Below, piece by piece: positions 28,676-37,743 of a stretch of 64,000 bases of DNA. A program made the translations under genes and the position numbers. This stretch comes from Crateriforma conspicua (lineage in GTDB: Bacteria > Planctomycetota > Planctomycetia > Pirellulales > Pirellulaceae): positions 4,692,501 through 4,756,500 of the forward strand of contig NZ_CP036319.1 in assembly GCF_007752935.1 (NCBI RefSeq). The letters run 5' to 3'. Below the pieces are notes generated by a model that worked only from the letters and a program-made list of their open reading frames with translations, did not search any database and was not told the DNA's origin. Position 1 is the first letter of the stretch, and every line of letters begins with the position of its first letter.

Positions 28676-29319
28676 GGCGTGTCAGATCAGGCGGGTGGAG
28701 ACTGTCGACGCCGACCGGTCGGGCCCGTGGCCAGACAAACCGAATGGCGATGCGGCGGCATCGATCGACAGGCGGTGCCCCATCGTGGATGAACGCATCA
28801 GCATTCCGGATTGGCAGTTTCGTCAGTCGTGGCGGGGTGGGTCGTGACGCGATCGCCGCTGATTCGAAAAGAGGGGAATCGAGTCAGGAACGAAGGTTGG
28901 CCAACAGGGCCGATTCATCAGCTTTCGAGAGCCATTTACCGAATCGATCAGCAAACGAACCGGCCGCGATGATCAGAAACCACAAGCCGTCTCGCTGGAG
29001 AATCCGCGGAAGCCGCGGTTTTCCGATTGAGCTGCGATGTCCGACTGATCGGTGCGGACGAATGGGACGAAGGCGATGAACGCGGTTGCCTGTTTCGCGT
29101 CAGTCACGCGGGGGTGGGTGGGGGTCGGTGCGCCGCCGGGTCCAAGGGACCAGTGGTCTGGCCCGTCTTTGTTCGGCATCTACCTGCGGTCTATTGTAGC
29201 GATTTGGCTAGCTAGGTCCAGCTTTTTACCGTTGGCACCGATATAGCGGAAAGCAACTGACAGACACGTGTTCACCAACGGGTGACCAGATATCCGGCGA
29301 TGCTTCGGACCGCCTGCGA
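28676..29319. other. intergenic region without a supported gene
   Basis: About 640 bases. A plus-strand open frame of about 200 codons crosses part of it, but it is arginine/serine-rich, lacks hydrophobic structure and overlaps the 5-prime end of the neighbouring gene antisense. No RNA gene seen. Confidence 0.5.
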
Positions 29320-29799
29320 TCAGGAGGAACGTTCAGCCGCGCGGGCCAATTCCCGCATCCGTGGAGGCAGACGACACGGCTTGCCTTCACGATTGACCGC
29401 CGCAATGGTCGACCAGGCTTGAACGATCAAGTCATCATCACGATGAATGCGATAGCGATGCTTCACCCGCACCGGTCGGACTTCGATTGCTTCGGTGGTC
29501 AGTGTTAACACGTCGTCGAATTCGGCCGCCGCGTGGTACTGCAAATTCATCTCGGTGACGACCAACAGAATCCCATCGTCTTCCAGCTGACGATACGAGA
29601 TGCCCAATTCGCGCAACATTTCGACCCGCCCCCGCTCGAAATAGTTCAAATAATTCGCATGATGCACCCGTCGCTGGCCGTCGGTTTCCTGGTAGGCGAC
29701 CCGTATGGGGATCTGCATCGCAGCCAGTGGCGGCGGATCGGACGGGGGATCGGCTGGCGTCTGTTTGGCATTCATCCGTGACAGGTCATTCCTTTCCAC
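29320..29799 (-). CDS. acyl-CoA thioesterase, YbgC/4-hydroxybenzoyl-CoA thioesterase family
   Basis: A hot-dog fold thioesterase of 159 residues. The family core starts at IRVAYQETDGQRRVHHANYLNYFERGRVEMLRELG, equivalent to the YxDTDxxGxVYHxxYxxYFExAR pattern; the Asp of ETD is the likely catalytic residue. The rest follows: YRQLEDDGILLVVTEMNLQYHAAAEFDDVLTL, then HRYRIHRDDDLI. ATG 29775 is an alternative start; the first 28 residues are a proline-rich tail outside the fold. Monocistronic. Confidence 0.88.
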   Translation of the reverse strand: MERNDLSRMNAKQTPADPPSDPPPLAAMQIPIRVAYQETDGQRRVHHANYLNYFERGRVEMLRELGISYRQLEDDGILLVVTEMNLQYHAAAEFDDVLTLTTEAIEVRPVRVKHRYRIHRDDDLIVQAWSTIAAVNREGKPCRLPPRMRELARAAERSS

Positions 29800-29921
29800 A
29801 GGGGTCGATCAAAATAGACGGGTCGGGCTGATTCGTCGGGCGAATTGACCGTCCCGACCGGCGGGGCCTAAACTCTGCCGGTACCCGGGCCCTATTCGCA
29901 TGACAAGAGGACAGCGACACG

Positions 29922-30425
29922 ATGAGCTTCGGCGCCAATTCGGGGACCGATTTTAAAACGATGCGTGGCCGCGACTTTCCGGCCATTCGACAGTTTACGG
30001 TCTTCTTGGAAAATCGGGTGGGCCAACTTTTGGAGGTGGTCAAACGTTTCGAAGGGACGGGCATTCGCATCGTCGCGCTGTCGATCAGCGACGCGGCGGA
30101 GTGTGCGTTTGTGCGTTTCGTCGTCAGCGACCCCGACCGCGGCCGCGACATTTTGGAACGCAGCGGATTGACCATCATTGAAAGTGACCTGGTCGGCGTG
30201 GAATTGCCCGATGGCCCGCAACCGCTGCTGCGTGTTTGCACGGCGCTGCTTCAGGCGGAACTGAACATCATCCAGGCCTATCCGCTTTTGTCGCGTCCCC
30301 ATGGGGAACCCGCCGTCGCTTTGATGGTTGATAACATTGAAAGCGCCCAGGAAACGCTGGCCGGCAAAGGTTTTCGCATGCTGACCGAAGGCGACTTGAT
30401 CGATCGTGAAGGGCTGCAGGACTAA
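29922..30425 (+). CDS. tandem ACT domain protein
   Basis: A 167-residue cytoplasmic protein predicted to bind a small molecule, usually an amino acid. The first ACT domain (about residues 22-90) has QFTVFLENRVGQLLEVVKRFEGTGIRIVALSI; the second (about 95-160) has LRVCTALLQAELNIIQAYPLL. No catalytic domain. A purine-rich RBS (AAGAGGA) precedes the ATG. It lies about 100 bases upstream of the PP2C phosphatase gene. Confidence 0.87.
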   Translation: MSFGANSGTDFKTMRGRDFPAIRQFTVFLENRVGQLLEVVKRFEGTGIRIVALSISDAAECAFVRFVVSDPDRGRDILERSGLTIIESDLVGVELPDGPQPLLRVCTALLQAELNIIQAYPLLSRPHGEPAVALMVDNIESAQETLAGKGFRMLTEGDLIDREGLQD

Positions 30426-30529
30426 CGTTCGCGTGTCGGGGCCCCACGTGACGTTTCCAGACAGTAGACTACTATGTTTGTTTCCAGCCGCCCCTTGAAC
30501 AGTCTTGTCCGGCGGTTTGTCTTGTCAGC

Positions 30530-31855
30530 GTGAGCATTGTGTCGGTGTCCGAAGCCTGGAATCACGGAATCAGCTTCGCCGACATCAGCGATGTCGGCAT
30601 GCGTCGATCCAATAACCAGGACAGCCACGCGGTGGTGCTGGCGGATTCCCCCGAACGGTTCGGCTTGTGTGGCCATCTGTTCGTCGTCGCCGACGGCATG
30701 GGTGCGCACGCCGCTGGTGAACTGGCCAGCCGGATGGCGATCGATCGCATCACGTCCACGTATTTCCGTGGCGGTTCGCAATTGCCCAGCGATGAATTCG
30801 CGGCAATCGATCTGCTGCGTGCCTCGGTCGACCAAGCCAACGAAGAAATTCATCGTCGCGGTCAGGAAAATCCTGAATTCCACAACATGGGGACGACCGC
30901 CAGCGCGATGGCCATCATCCCCGACGGTGCCATCATCGCGCACGTGGGCGATTCGCGTGTCTATCGCTTGCGCGGCGACATGTTGGATCAACTGACGTTT
31001 GACCATTCGCTGGTTTGGGAAATGGAAGCCAGCGGACAAGTTCATCCCAACAGCGCGCTGGGCCAATCCATTCCAAAGAATGTGATCACCCGTTCGCTGG
31101 GCCCCAACCCAAGTGTTCAAGTCGATTCGGAAGGCCCGTTCCCGGTGGCCCCCGGTGACACTTTCTTGCTTTGCAGCGATGGGCTTTCGGGACAAGTCGA
31201 CGATGAGGAGATCGGCGCCATTCTGAGCTGTCTGCCGGTGGACGAAGCGGCCCGCGTCTTGGTCGATTTGGCGAATCTGCGTGGCGGTCCGGATAACTCC
31301 ACCGTCATCATCGCCCGTGTGGACCGAATGCCCGACGGATCGGCAACACCACCGGCACGACCAGCCGCCGACACGCAACGTGTCGTGTCCGGCCTGTTTC
31401 CATCGGCCGCAGTCGCCTGCCTGCTTGGCGCCGGCGTCCTGGCGTTCGCCGGCATGTATCAGTCGATGGTGATCGCGATTCTGTTGGGGCTTTCTGCGGC
31501 GATCACATCGATCGTGCAGATGCAGCTGAGCGCCAAGCCGGCCAACAATCGTTTGCGAAACGATCATCCCGGCGGCGGCAGAGCCCCGTATCGACGGTAC
31601 AACGCCAAGCCATCCGATTCGCTGAACGAAAAACTGCGGACCACCGTCGACGAATTGCGACGTGCCGCCGACGAAAAGTGCTGGGAAATGGACTGGCGAG
31701 AGGTGGAAAAGCACCAGCGGACCGCCGAACAGGCCGTCAGCAATGGCCAGTTCGCCGAAGCCGTCCGGCACCAAGCCGAGGCCATCATCGCGACGATGCA
31801 ACAATTGCGCGAACAGCACGATCGGGCCGCCGGCGAAACAGCCATCGACAACTAG
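30530..31855 (+). CDS. PP2C-family serine/threonine protein phosphatase
   Basis: Metal-dependent phosphatase opposing bacterial Ser/Thr kinases. Residues about 15-265 carry the PP2C motifs: DVGMRRSNNQDSHAV, VADGMGAHAAGELAS, MGTTASAMAI, AHVGDSRVYRL, LCSDGLSGQVDDEEI and GGPDNSTVII. Two hydrophobic segments follow (about residues 291-335), then a coiled-coil-like charged C-terminus (LNEKLRTTVDELRRAADEKC). The start is GTG 30530. No kinase gene is in the window. Confidence 0.92.
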   Translation: MSIVSVSEAWNHGISFADISDVGMRRSNNQDSHAVVLADSPERFGLCGHLFVVADGMGAHAAGELASRMAIDRITSTYFRGGSQLPSDEFAAIDLLRASVDQANEEIHRRGQENPEFHNMGTTASAMAIIPDGAIIAHVGDSRVYRLRGDMLDQLTFDHSLVWEMEASGQVHPNSALGQSIPKNVITRSLGPNPSVQVDSEGPFPVAPGDTFLLCSDGLSGQVDDEEIGAILSCLPVDEAARVLVDLANLRGGPDNSTVIIARVDRMPDGSATPPARPAADTQRVVSGLFPSAAVACLLGAGVLAFAGMYQSMVIAILLGLSAAITSIVQMQLSAKPANNRLRNDHPGGGRAPYRRYNAKPSDSLNEKLRTTVDELRRAADEKCWEMDWREVEKHQRTAEQAVSNGQFAEAVRHQAEAIIATMQQLREQHDRAAGETAIDN

Positions 31856-32179
31856 GGTCGCGGTCACTTTGCCGTGCGGGACATCGCTTTCAGGGTGCAC
31901 GCATTCCGTTTCCCTTGGCTCGTGCGGGTGGCCTTCTTCATTGCCAGTGGATTTCAATGGCTCGGCCGTCGTGCCCCGAAATCGCGTCCTCCACCGGTCA
32001 AGAGATACGCTTGGGCGTGAAACCGCAACACGTTTCACAGCACGCAGTGGATCGAGATCACGACGGTGCCGCGATGGTGGTCCGCACAGCCACGCATTGG
32101 CATAGGGAAACCGTGCCAACTTTGCTAAAGGTCGGTTTGACGTTGCCGTGCCGATCTTCGCCGTGCCTACCTGCCGCTC
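31856..32179. other. intergenic region, phosphatase / permease
   Basis: About 320 bases. Antisense and plus-strand frames continue out of the neighbours, but nothing with a domain was seen. Confidence 0.4.
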
Positions 32180-33376
32180 ATGCCCAGTCGACTGACCCGC
32201 TACATCTTGGCCGAGATCTTCAAGATCTTTGTCATCGCGTTGGTCGTCCTGACCGTGCTGCTGTTGCTGATCGTCGTCGCGCGGGAATTGCTACGCAAAG
32301 GGCTGGGTCCCGATGCGGTGCTGCGGATCATGCCTTTCATGGCCCCGGTCGCGTTGCAGTTCGCATTGCCGGCGACCGCACTGTTTTCGGTGTGTTGTGT
32401 ATACGGACGAATGGCATCGGACGGTGAAATTGCGACGGTAAAGGCCAGCGGGATTTCACCGATGAAGCTGCTGCAGCCGGCGATCATTTTTGCCGCGCTA
32501 CTCAGCCCCGTTTCGGTGGCCCTTTCCGATGTGGCCAAATCGTGGGGCCAACCCGGCCTGCGGCGTGTGGTCATGATGTCGATCGAAGACATCGCCTATC
32601 GACTATTGCGGTCGAAGCATTCCTATCAATCGGACCATGGGTTTTCGATCCACGTTCGCGAGGTCGTCGGGCACCGATTGATTCACCCCGCCGTCACGAT
32701 CCGAAAATCATCCGGCGGTCCGGTTCATAAGCTGACCGCGGCCGAAGGCGAACTGATCCTGGATCCGGAAACGATGTCGTTGATCATCAAACTGGTCGAC
32801 AGCCAGTTGGAATTCGGCAGCCATGTCAGCGGCACCTTTCCGGGCGAACATGAATGGCCCATCGAATTACAGAAAGGCGGTGGCAACCGTGATCCGTCGT
32901 CGATGCGTCCACAAGACTTGCCACTTCGCCTGATCGGACGCGAACGTTTGCGGCAAGACAGCGCGATGCATGAAACGGTCGGCAAACTGGCCGCGCAAAC
33001 GGCGTTTTCCATCCTGACCGCTCGCCCCGAAGAATTGGCGGGTCCGCAAGGCCAGGCGATCGAGTGGGAATTATCCAGCGGCCAGCAACGCCTGATCTTG
33101 CTGCACACCGAACCTTGGCGTCGCTGGGCCGAAGGCTTCACCTGCTTGTTTTTCGTCTTGGTCGGCGCACCGCTCGCGATGATTGCCAAGTCCAGTGATT
33201 ACTGGTCGACGTTCGGCATGTGCTTTCTGCCGACCATCCTGATCTACTTCCCGCTGTTCTTGCTGGGCTTGGAACAGGCCAAGGACGGGCACGTTCCGCC
33301 TTGGGGCGTCTGGGTCGGCAACTTCGTCCTGGGCGGAATCTCCGTCATCCTGATGGCACGAGTCCGCCGGTATTAG
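32180..33376 (+). CDS. LptF/LptG family permease
   Basis: Inner-membrane subunit of the lipopolysaccharide export ABC transporter family (YjgP/YjgQ). The 398-residue protein has N-terminal helices (FKIFVIALVVLTVLLLLIVVARELL; LQFALPATALFSVCCVYG), the conserved cytosolic segment DGEIATVKASGISP that couples to LptB, a soluble beta-jellyroll-like middle, and three C-terminal helices (CLFFVLVGAPLAMIAK, MCFLPTILIYFPLFLLG, NFVLGGISVILMA). Only one such gene is here, so the partner subunit would be elsewhere. Slight doubt over LptF versus LptG. Confidence 0.9.
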   Translation: MPSRLTRYILAEIFKIFVIALVVLTVLLLLIVVARELLRKGLGPDAVLRIMPFMAPVALQFALPATALFSVCCVYGRMASDGEIATVKASGISPMKLLQPAIIFAALLSPVSVALSDVAKSWGQPGLRRVVMMSIEDIAYRLLRSKHSYQSDHGFSIHVREVVGHRLIHPAVTIRKSSGGPVHKLTAAEGELILDPETMSLIIKLVDSQLEFGSHVSGTFPGEHEWPIELQKGGGNRDPSSMRPQDLPLRLIGRERLRQDSAMHETVGKLAAQTAFSILTARPEELAGPQGQAIEWELSSGQQRLILLHTEPWRRWAEGFTCLFFVLVGAPLAMIAKSSDYWSTFGMCFLPTILIYFPLFLLGLEQAKDGHVPPWGVWVGNFVLGGISVILMARVRRY

Positions 33377-33588
33377 CGGCCACTGAACATCCACGCCGCC
33401 GGATAGTGGCATCGCCGGGAATTGAGTGTTTTCGCGACAAAGATTCGGCGAAGTTCTACCGCGTCGACGGGCCACCCCGTTATCTTCGGGGAATCGCCTC
33501 TCGGACCCAAACCAGGTCGACACCGTGATTCGACCCCAGGTCCGTCGCTTCAAAATCAATGCCGCCTGCCACCGGGGTTTATCGAAAC

Positions 33589-34891
33589 ATGACCATGCCC
33601 ATTGGACCCGTCGATCAAGCAAAGCACACTTGTTCGATCGAACGCCTTTCGAATCTGCGTCTTTCGCTTGGCCTGCGTTGGATCGTCTGCTTGGCCCTGG
33701 CCGTCGTCCTGGCTGGCCCAGTCTCCGGCGTCGCTTGCGCCGACGATGCTGCGGCCGATGAAGAAACGGCGACCGATACCGAAGAACAAGAAGAACAGGC
33801 GTTTGTGGTTCCCGAGGGTTCCCCTGACGAACTGTTCGAATTCATCCAGGATGTGATGTCCAAGCGTGGACGCGACCGAGAATCCATGTTCCGTTCGGCA
33901 CGAGCGGTGGTGGACGCTGCGCAAAAAATCGTCGATCACGAAGACGCCGACGAAGACACCGTCATGCAGGCGTTGAACATCCAGTGGCCCGCTTTGTCGT
34001 TCCTGGCAAACTATCAAGCGGACGCCCGCCAACAGCTTGCCGATTTGCTGGAACGGCATTCCAAAAGTGACCTGCCGCGTGTCCGCCAATTCATCGAAAT
34101 GCAACAACTGAAATCGGAGATCAGCGGCGCGCGAACCGCATCGGCGGAAGAACAACAAGCCCTGATCGACCGCGTGATGGGGATCATCGAAACCGACGGG
34201 ATCGACCGATCGTCTTATTCTCTTGCATCCAGTCTGGCCCGCAACATCGGCTATTCCGATCATCCCGAACTGGGCGCCGAGATGTACGAACGCTTGGCAA
34301 AAGTGTTGTCCAAATCAGATGATCCACAATTCCAACAGATGGCTGACAAAGCCATGGGTTCCGCCAGACGAATGCGATTGCCCGGCAATGCGATCGAAGT
34401 CAAAGGAACCACCGCCGATGGCAATGAATTCGACTGGGACCAATATCGTGGCAAAGTTGTCTTGGTGGAATTTTTGGGCGTCGTGGTGCGGCCCCTGCAA
34501 AAGTGAAATCCCCAACATGAAACGTGCGCTGCAGGCCTATCCGGATGACTTCACCATCATCGGGATCAACATGGACAGCAGCATCGCCGCGATGGAAAAA
34601 TGTATCGAACAGTTTGATATCGACTGGGTCAATCTGGTCGGTGACGAAGAAAACGGCATGGGCTGGGACCACCCGATGGCAACGTATTACGGCATCACGG
34701 GTATTCCCACCGCGATTCTGGTCGATCGCGAAGGCAAGGTCGTTTCGCTCGCCGCACGTGGCATTCGATTGAATAAGCACCTGGAAGAACTGATCGGACC
34801 TCCCGCCAAAATCGAACCCGACGACGGTGGCAGCCCCGTGGATGCCGAAGGCGATGCCGACCCGCAGGAAGACGGCGAATCCGCCGAGTAA
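33589..34891 (+). CDS. secreted TlpA-like thioredoxin-domain protein, apparent frameshift
   Basis: Predicted exported thiol-disulfide oxidoreductase of about 433 residues after correction. Signal peptide (WIVCLALAVVLAGPVSGVACA), a helical TPR-like region (about 50-265), then a TlpA/ResA thioredoxin domain. The first frame ends just after VVLVEF; the second frame gives WASWCGPCKSEIP, the CxxC active site, then IDWVNLVGDEENGMGWDHPMA and YGITGIPTAILVDREGKV. Removing one T from the TTTTT run at 34471-34475 joins them. The acidic tail ends at 34891. It may be a sequence error, since both parts look fully conserved. Confidence 0.82.
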
Positions 34892-34913
34892 CTCGGGCGA
34901 CGCCAAATACCAA

Positions 34914-36161
34914 TCAAGCCGGCCGGCATCGATCGTCGGCCGGCACCAGTCTGGCAACGGCATAGGCCGGCGCAACGCGGCTGATCGCCGAACCCCAGTG
35001 TTCGGCTAGCCGGATTAGTGGCGGCCGATCGCCGACATGACGATCGCCAGTATGACGATCGCCCTTAAGTACGACGTCCAGATCATCGGGCATCAACCAA
35101 TCACCGTGCCCGCTGATCACCAGTTTCGTGCCGTTCATCGCGGTGTCTCCGCGGGAATCTTGGTCGGACACCGCTCGTGCGGCGGCATCGCGAATTCGAT
35201 CGGACGCGGCGCGTTGCACCTGCTTTGCCATGAATCGGGCCAATGCCAAGTCCACGCTTCGTCGGTCCAAACCGACCATCCGAGCGATCCGATTGATCGC
35301 GGATGAAACCGTACGCGGACACCCGTCGGCGGTATCGCAATCATCCTGGTCTTCGGACACATGTCCCAGCAATAACCCGACGTCATCGGTCGTCGCAAAC
35401 TGCTCTCGCATCACCGGGACGTCGATCAAATCACCATCACAGTTCATGGCATCATTGGAGACCGTGACAATTCCGGATTGCAAAGCCCGTGGCATCAGCA
35501 AGCTGCAAACAATGGATTGCACCGGAGTCCGTCGACACCCGAAATAGGCCAACTGACCTTTGCAGAGACGGTCAAAGTCGGTGAGCGAATCGGTTGCGAC
35601 GCGGCCTTTTCGAAGCGGCAGTAAATCGCACGTCGTCGAACCAATGTCGATCAGCCAGCCGTCGGAACAAATCTCTGCCGCCACATAACTGGCCAACGCA
35701 TGCCAGTTGGACGCCGCGGCTCGATCCACACACTGCTTGACCAACTGCGAATCGACGAAGCGACCATCGACGCAGTAGAAATGGACTTGCCGACGATTCA
35801 TCCCAATGGATTCCGCCGCTTGGACCACCGAGTCGGTGATATGAGCGACTCCCACGGCACGATCGACGTAGCAATCAGCCAACTCGCCGGTCATCGTCAC
35901 GCCGATGGTGCAATCAGCGGGGTCGTCCCTGCAAAAGTCCTGCAAGATTTCGGCGACGGCCGTTGCTAAACGATCCGGTTGCTTCCAAAGCGGAAAGAAC
36001 ACGTCGGCGGCATCACCGGCATCGGTCGCAGCTTTTAGATTGGCACCACCGATGTCCAACCCGATTCGCAGCCCCGGTCTCTTCACAGCCTGCCGCTTCA
36101 CAGCCTGCCGCTTCACAGCCTGCCGCTTCACAGCCGGTCGCTTCACAGCCTGGCGCTTCAT
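34914..36161 (-). CDS. hydantoinase/oxoprolinase-like protein of H4MPT-linked C1 metabolism
   Basis: A 415-residue protein resembling the COG1548 group (H4MPT-linked C1 transfer pathway protein, actin/hydantoinase fold). It has RIGLDIGGANLKAATD as the ATP-type loop, TIGVTMTGELADCY, GWLIDIGSTTCDLLPL, and the GRVATDSLTDFDRLC segment. The N-terminal 25 residues are KRQAVKR repeats coded by a 15-base tandem array; homologues usually begin close to the GLDIGG motif, so a shorter start is possible. It overlaps the ATP-grasp gene by 4 bases (ATGA), forming a two-gene operon. Confidence 0.82.
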   Translation of the reverse strand: MKRQAVKRPAVKRQAVKRQAVKRQAVKRPGLRIGLDIGGANLKAATDAGDAADVFFPLWKQPDRLATAVAEILQDFCRDDPADCTIGVTMTGELADCYVDRAVGVAHITDSVVQAAESIGMNRRQVHFYCVDGRFVDSQLVKQCVDRAAASNWHALASYVAAEICSDGWLIDIGSTTCDLLPLRKGRVATDSLTDFDRLCKGQLAYFGCRRTPVQSIVCSLLMPRALQSGIVTVSNDAMNCDGDLIDVPVMREQFATTDDVGLLLGHVSEDQDDCDTADGCPRTVSSAINRIARMVGLDRRSVDLALARFMAKQVQRAASDRIRDAAARAVSDQDSRGDTAMNGTKLVISGHGDWLMPDDLDVVLKGDRHTGDRHVGDRPPLIRLAEHWGSAISRVAPAYAVARLVPADDRCRPA

Positions 36162-36168
36162 GGCCGGC
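36081..36168 (-). repeat. 15-bp tandem repeat at the N-terminus of the C1-metabolism gene
   Basis: Plus-strand unit CTTCACAGCCTGCCG: three perfect copies at 36081, 36096 and 36111, then variants at 36126 (CTTCACAGCCGGTCG) and 36141 (CTTCACAGCCTGGCG), and a partial copy (CTTCATGGCCGG) at 36156 that contains the start codon. Fifteen bases equals five codons, so copy-number change leaves the frame intact. Confidence 0.95.
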
Positions 36169-37204
36169 CGGCATCGGACAACGGGATTTCCGTCGCCACC
36201 GCAATATCACCTTCGCTGGTCCAAGACACGTCATCCACACCAACATCACAACAGATCGCTTGGGTTTCGATGCCCAAGATTTGTGCCGCCAAGTTGCATG
36301 ATGTCATGCGACGCAGCCCCACGTAGGATGTCGTTAGACGCGGGTTGATTTCGATCACGCAATCGTCACCGGGACAGTCCCCCAAAATCAAATCGATCCC
36401 GATGTATCCGCGGGCCCGCGGCGGCATGGCTTCGATCGCACGTGATGCCAGAGCCATCGCACGTCGTTGGTCATCGTCACACAACGGCCCACGACCACCG
36501 GAATAAATGCACGTTTCGGCGTCAAAGAACTGTGCCGCTGCCGGTAAAAATTTCAGTCCCGCGTCATCGGCGATCAACGCAATCGAAACGGGACGTCCCG
36601 GCCGGAATTCCTGCAGGATGTCTTGAGGCGTCATCTGGCTGATGGCGGTGTCCAAGTCGTCGAACTTGGCGATCATCTGCGTGCCGCAACCGTCGCGAGG
36701 CTTCAAGATAAATCGATCGCACTTGGCCAATTGACGTCGGTGTCGCCGTTCGCCTTCGGCCATGAACAGCGGATGCTTCACGCCGGCGGTGTGCAACGTT
36801 TTTGCGGTCAGAATCTTGTCGCTGGCCACACGCAGAAAGTCACCGCTGCCGGCAACGCAGTCGATCCCGGCAGCCCGTAACATGGCGATGCCTTGGGCCA
36901 AGTGCCCGTTGCTTTCCGGTGCCACGATGATCGCGTGATCGCAACCGGCGGCCGATTCGATCCACTGGGCCCAGATCGGACCGCCCGCAGGATCGACTGG
37001 ACGGATCGAAAGACGATCGACATCCACCAGCGACGGATTCAAACGCGTATCGACGGGCGTCACCACATCGGCAACGCCGGCCGTGTCTTCGACCAAAGCC
37101 GACAGCATTGCAGCGCCTTCACGACGCAGGCTTTCGGAAATCCCATCGACCGAAGTATGCAGAAATCCGCCACCGCAAATGAATTCTGCTACAAAAACTC
37201 GCAT
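36158..37204 (-). CDS. ATP-grasp protein, MfnD-like (tyramine-glutamate ligase type)
   Basis: A 348-residue ATP-grasp ligase. Visible: N-terminal FVAEFICGGGFL; ATP-grasp core with SDKILTAKTLHTAGVKHP, FILKPRDGCGTQMIA (lysine strand and Gly loop) and GYIGIDLILGD followed by VIEINPRLTTSYVGLRRM, the metal-binding Glu-x-Asn. Similar genes lie in methanofuran/H4MPT C1 clusters, and MfnD of methanogens is related; the substrate here is inferred. It overlaps the hydantoinase-like gene by 4 bases. Confidence 0.82.
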   Translation of the reverse strand: MRVFVAEFICGGGFLHTSVDGISESLRREGAAMLSALVEDTAGVADVVTPVDTRLNPSLVDVDRLSIRPVDPAGGPIWAQWIESAAGCDHAIIVAPESNGHLAQGIAMLRAAGIDCVAGSGDFLRVASDKILTAKTLHTAGVKHPLFMAEGERRHRRQLAKCDRFILKPRDGCGTQMIAKFDDLDTAISQMTPQDILQEFRPGRPVSIALIADDAGLKFLPAAAQFFDAETCIYSGGRGPLCDDDQRRAMALASRAIEAMPPRARGYIGIDLILGDCPGDDCVIEINPRLTTSYVGLRRMTSCNLAAQILGIETQAICCDVGVDDVSWTSEGDIAVATEIPLSDAGRP

Positions 37205-37369
37205 CGAATCATTTCATGTTGCTTGCCGCACCGAACACCGCTCGGCCCGGCAAGGGTTGCGTCAGATCGCACTTTGGAGCCACCCACAGTGCCCGTTTTA
37301 TCTGGAAACAAAGCCAGAAAAGCCGACATTTCGAGTCGAACGGCATGGGCAGGCCCACGATTCGACCGA

Positions 37370-37690
37370 TCAGAAAATGCCCAAATGGTCTCTGGCTTCG
37401 TCCGTCATCTTATCAGGTGACCACGGGGGGTCCATGACGACCTTGACTTCGCAGGTCTGGACTTCATCCAGGCTTTCGGCGGCATTCTTGCATCCAGCGA
37501 CCAACTGCGGGCCGGCCGGGCACATCGGACTGGTCATCGTCATTTCGACGGTGACATCGTGTTTGCCTTCGTCGTTCGGTTCACCAACGTCGACCAGATA
37601 CACCAACCCCAAATCGACGATGTTGACATACAGTTCGGGGTCGATGACTTCTTTCAACGCTTCGCGAACTTTGTCTTCGGCCAGCGCCAT
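37370..37690 (-). CDS. sufT: SufT / MIP18-family Fe-S assembly factor (DUF59)
   Basis: A 106-residue accessory protein in Fe-S cluster maturation. The DUF59 fold is clear: VREALKEVIDPELYVNIVDLGLVY, then VTVEMTMTSPMCPAGPQLVAG with the conserved cysteine, and VVMDPPWSPDKMTDEARDHLGI. It is the last gene of the suf cluster, 53 bases after sufD. PaaD-like proteins share this fold, but the suf context favours SufT. Confidence 0.9.
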   Translation of the reverse strand: MALAEDKVREALKEVIDPELYVNIVDLGLVYLVDVGEPNDEGKHDVTVEMTMTSPMCPAGPQLVAGCKNAAESLDEVQTCEVKVVMDPPWSPDKMTDEARDHLGIF

Positions 37691-37743
37691 GGCTGTTTCT
37701 CCCTGAAATTTGAAAACTCGTGCCTCGGTCGATCGTGACCGAA

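Noticed and set aside
28465-29079. Plus-strand 204-codon frame upstream of the DUF1592-type gene
   Set aside because: Arg/Ser-rich, overlaps the 5-prime end of a solid gene antisense.
30422-32119. A 565-codon minus-strand open frame opposite the PP2C gene
   Set aside because: It is an antisense shadow of a well-supported phosphatase; no domain, His/Arg-rich composition.
34918-34945. GCCGGCC/GGCCGGC palindrome between convergent genes
   Set aside because: It lies in the coding end of the C1 gene and lacks a T tract; GC-rich by chance is likely.
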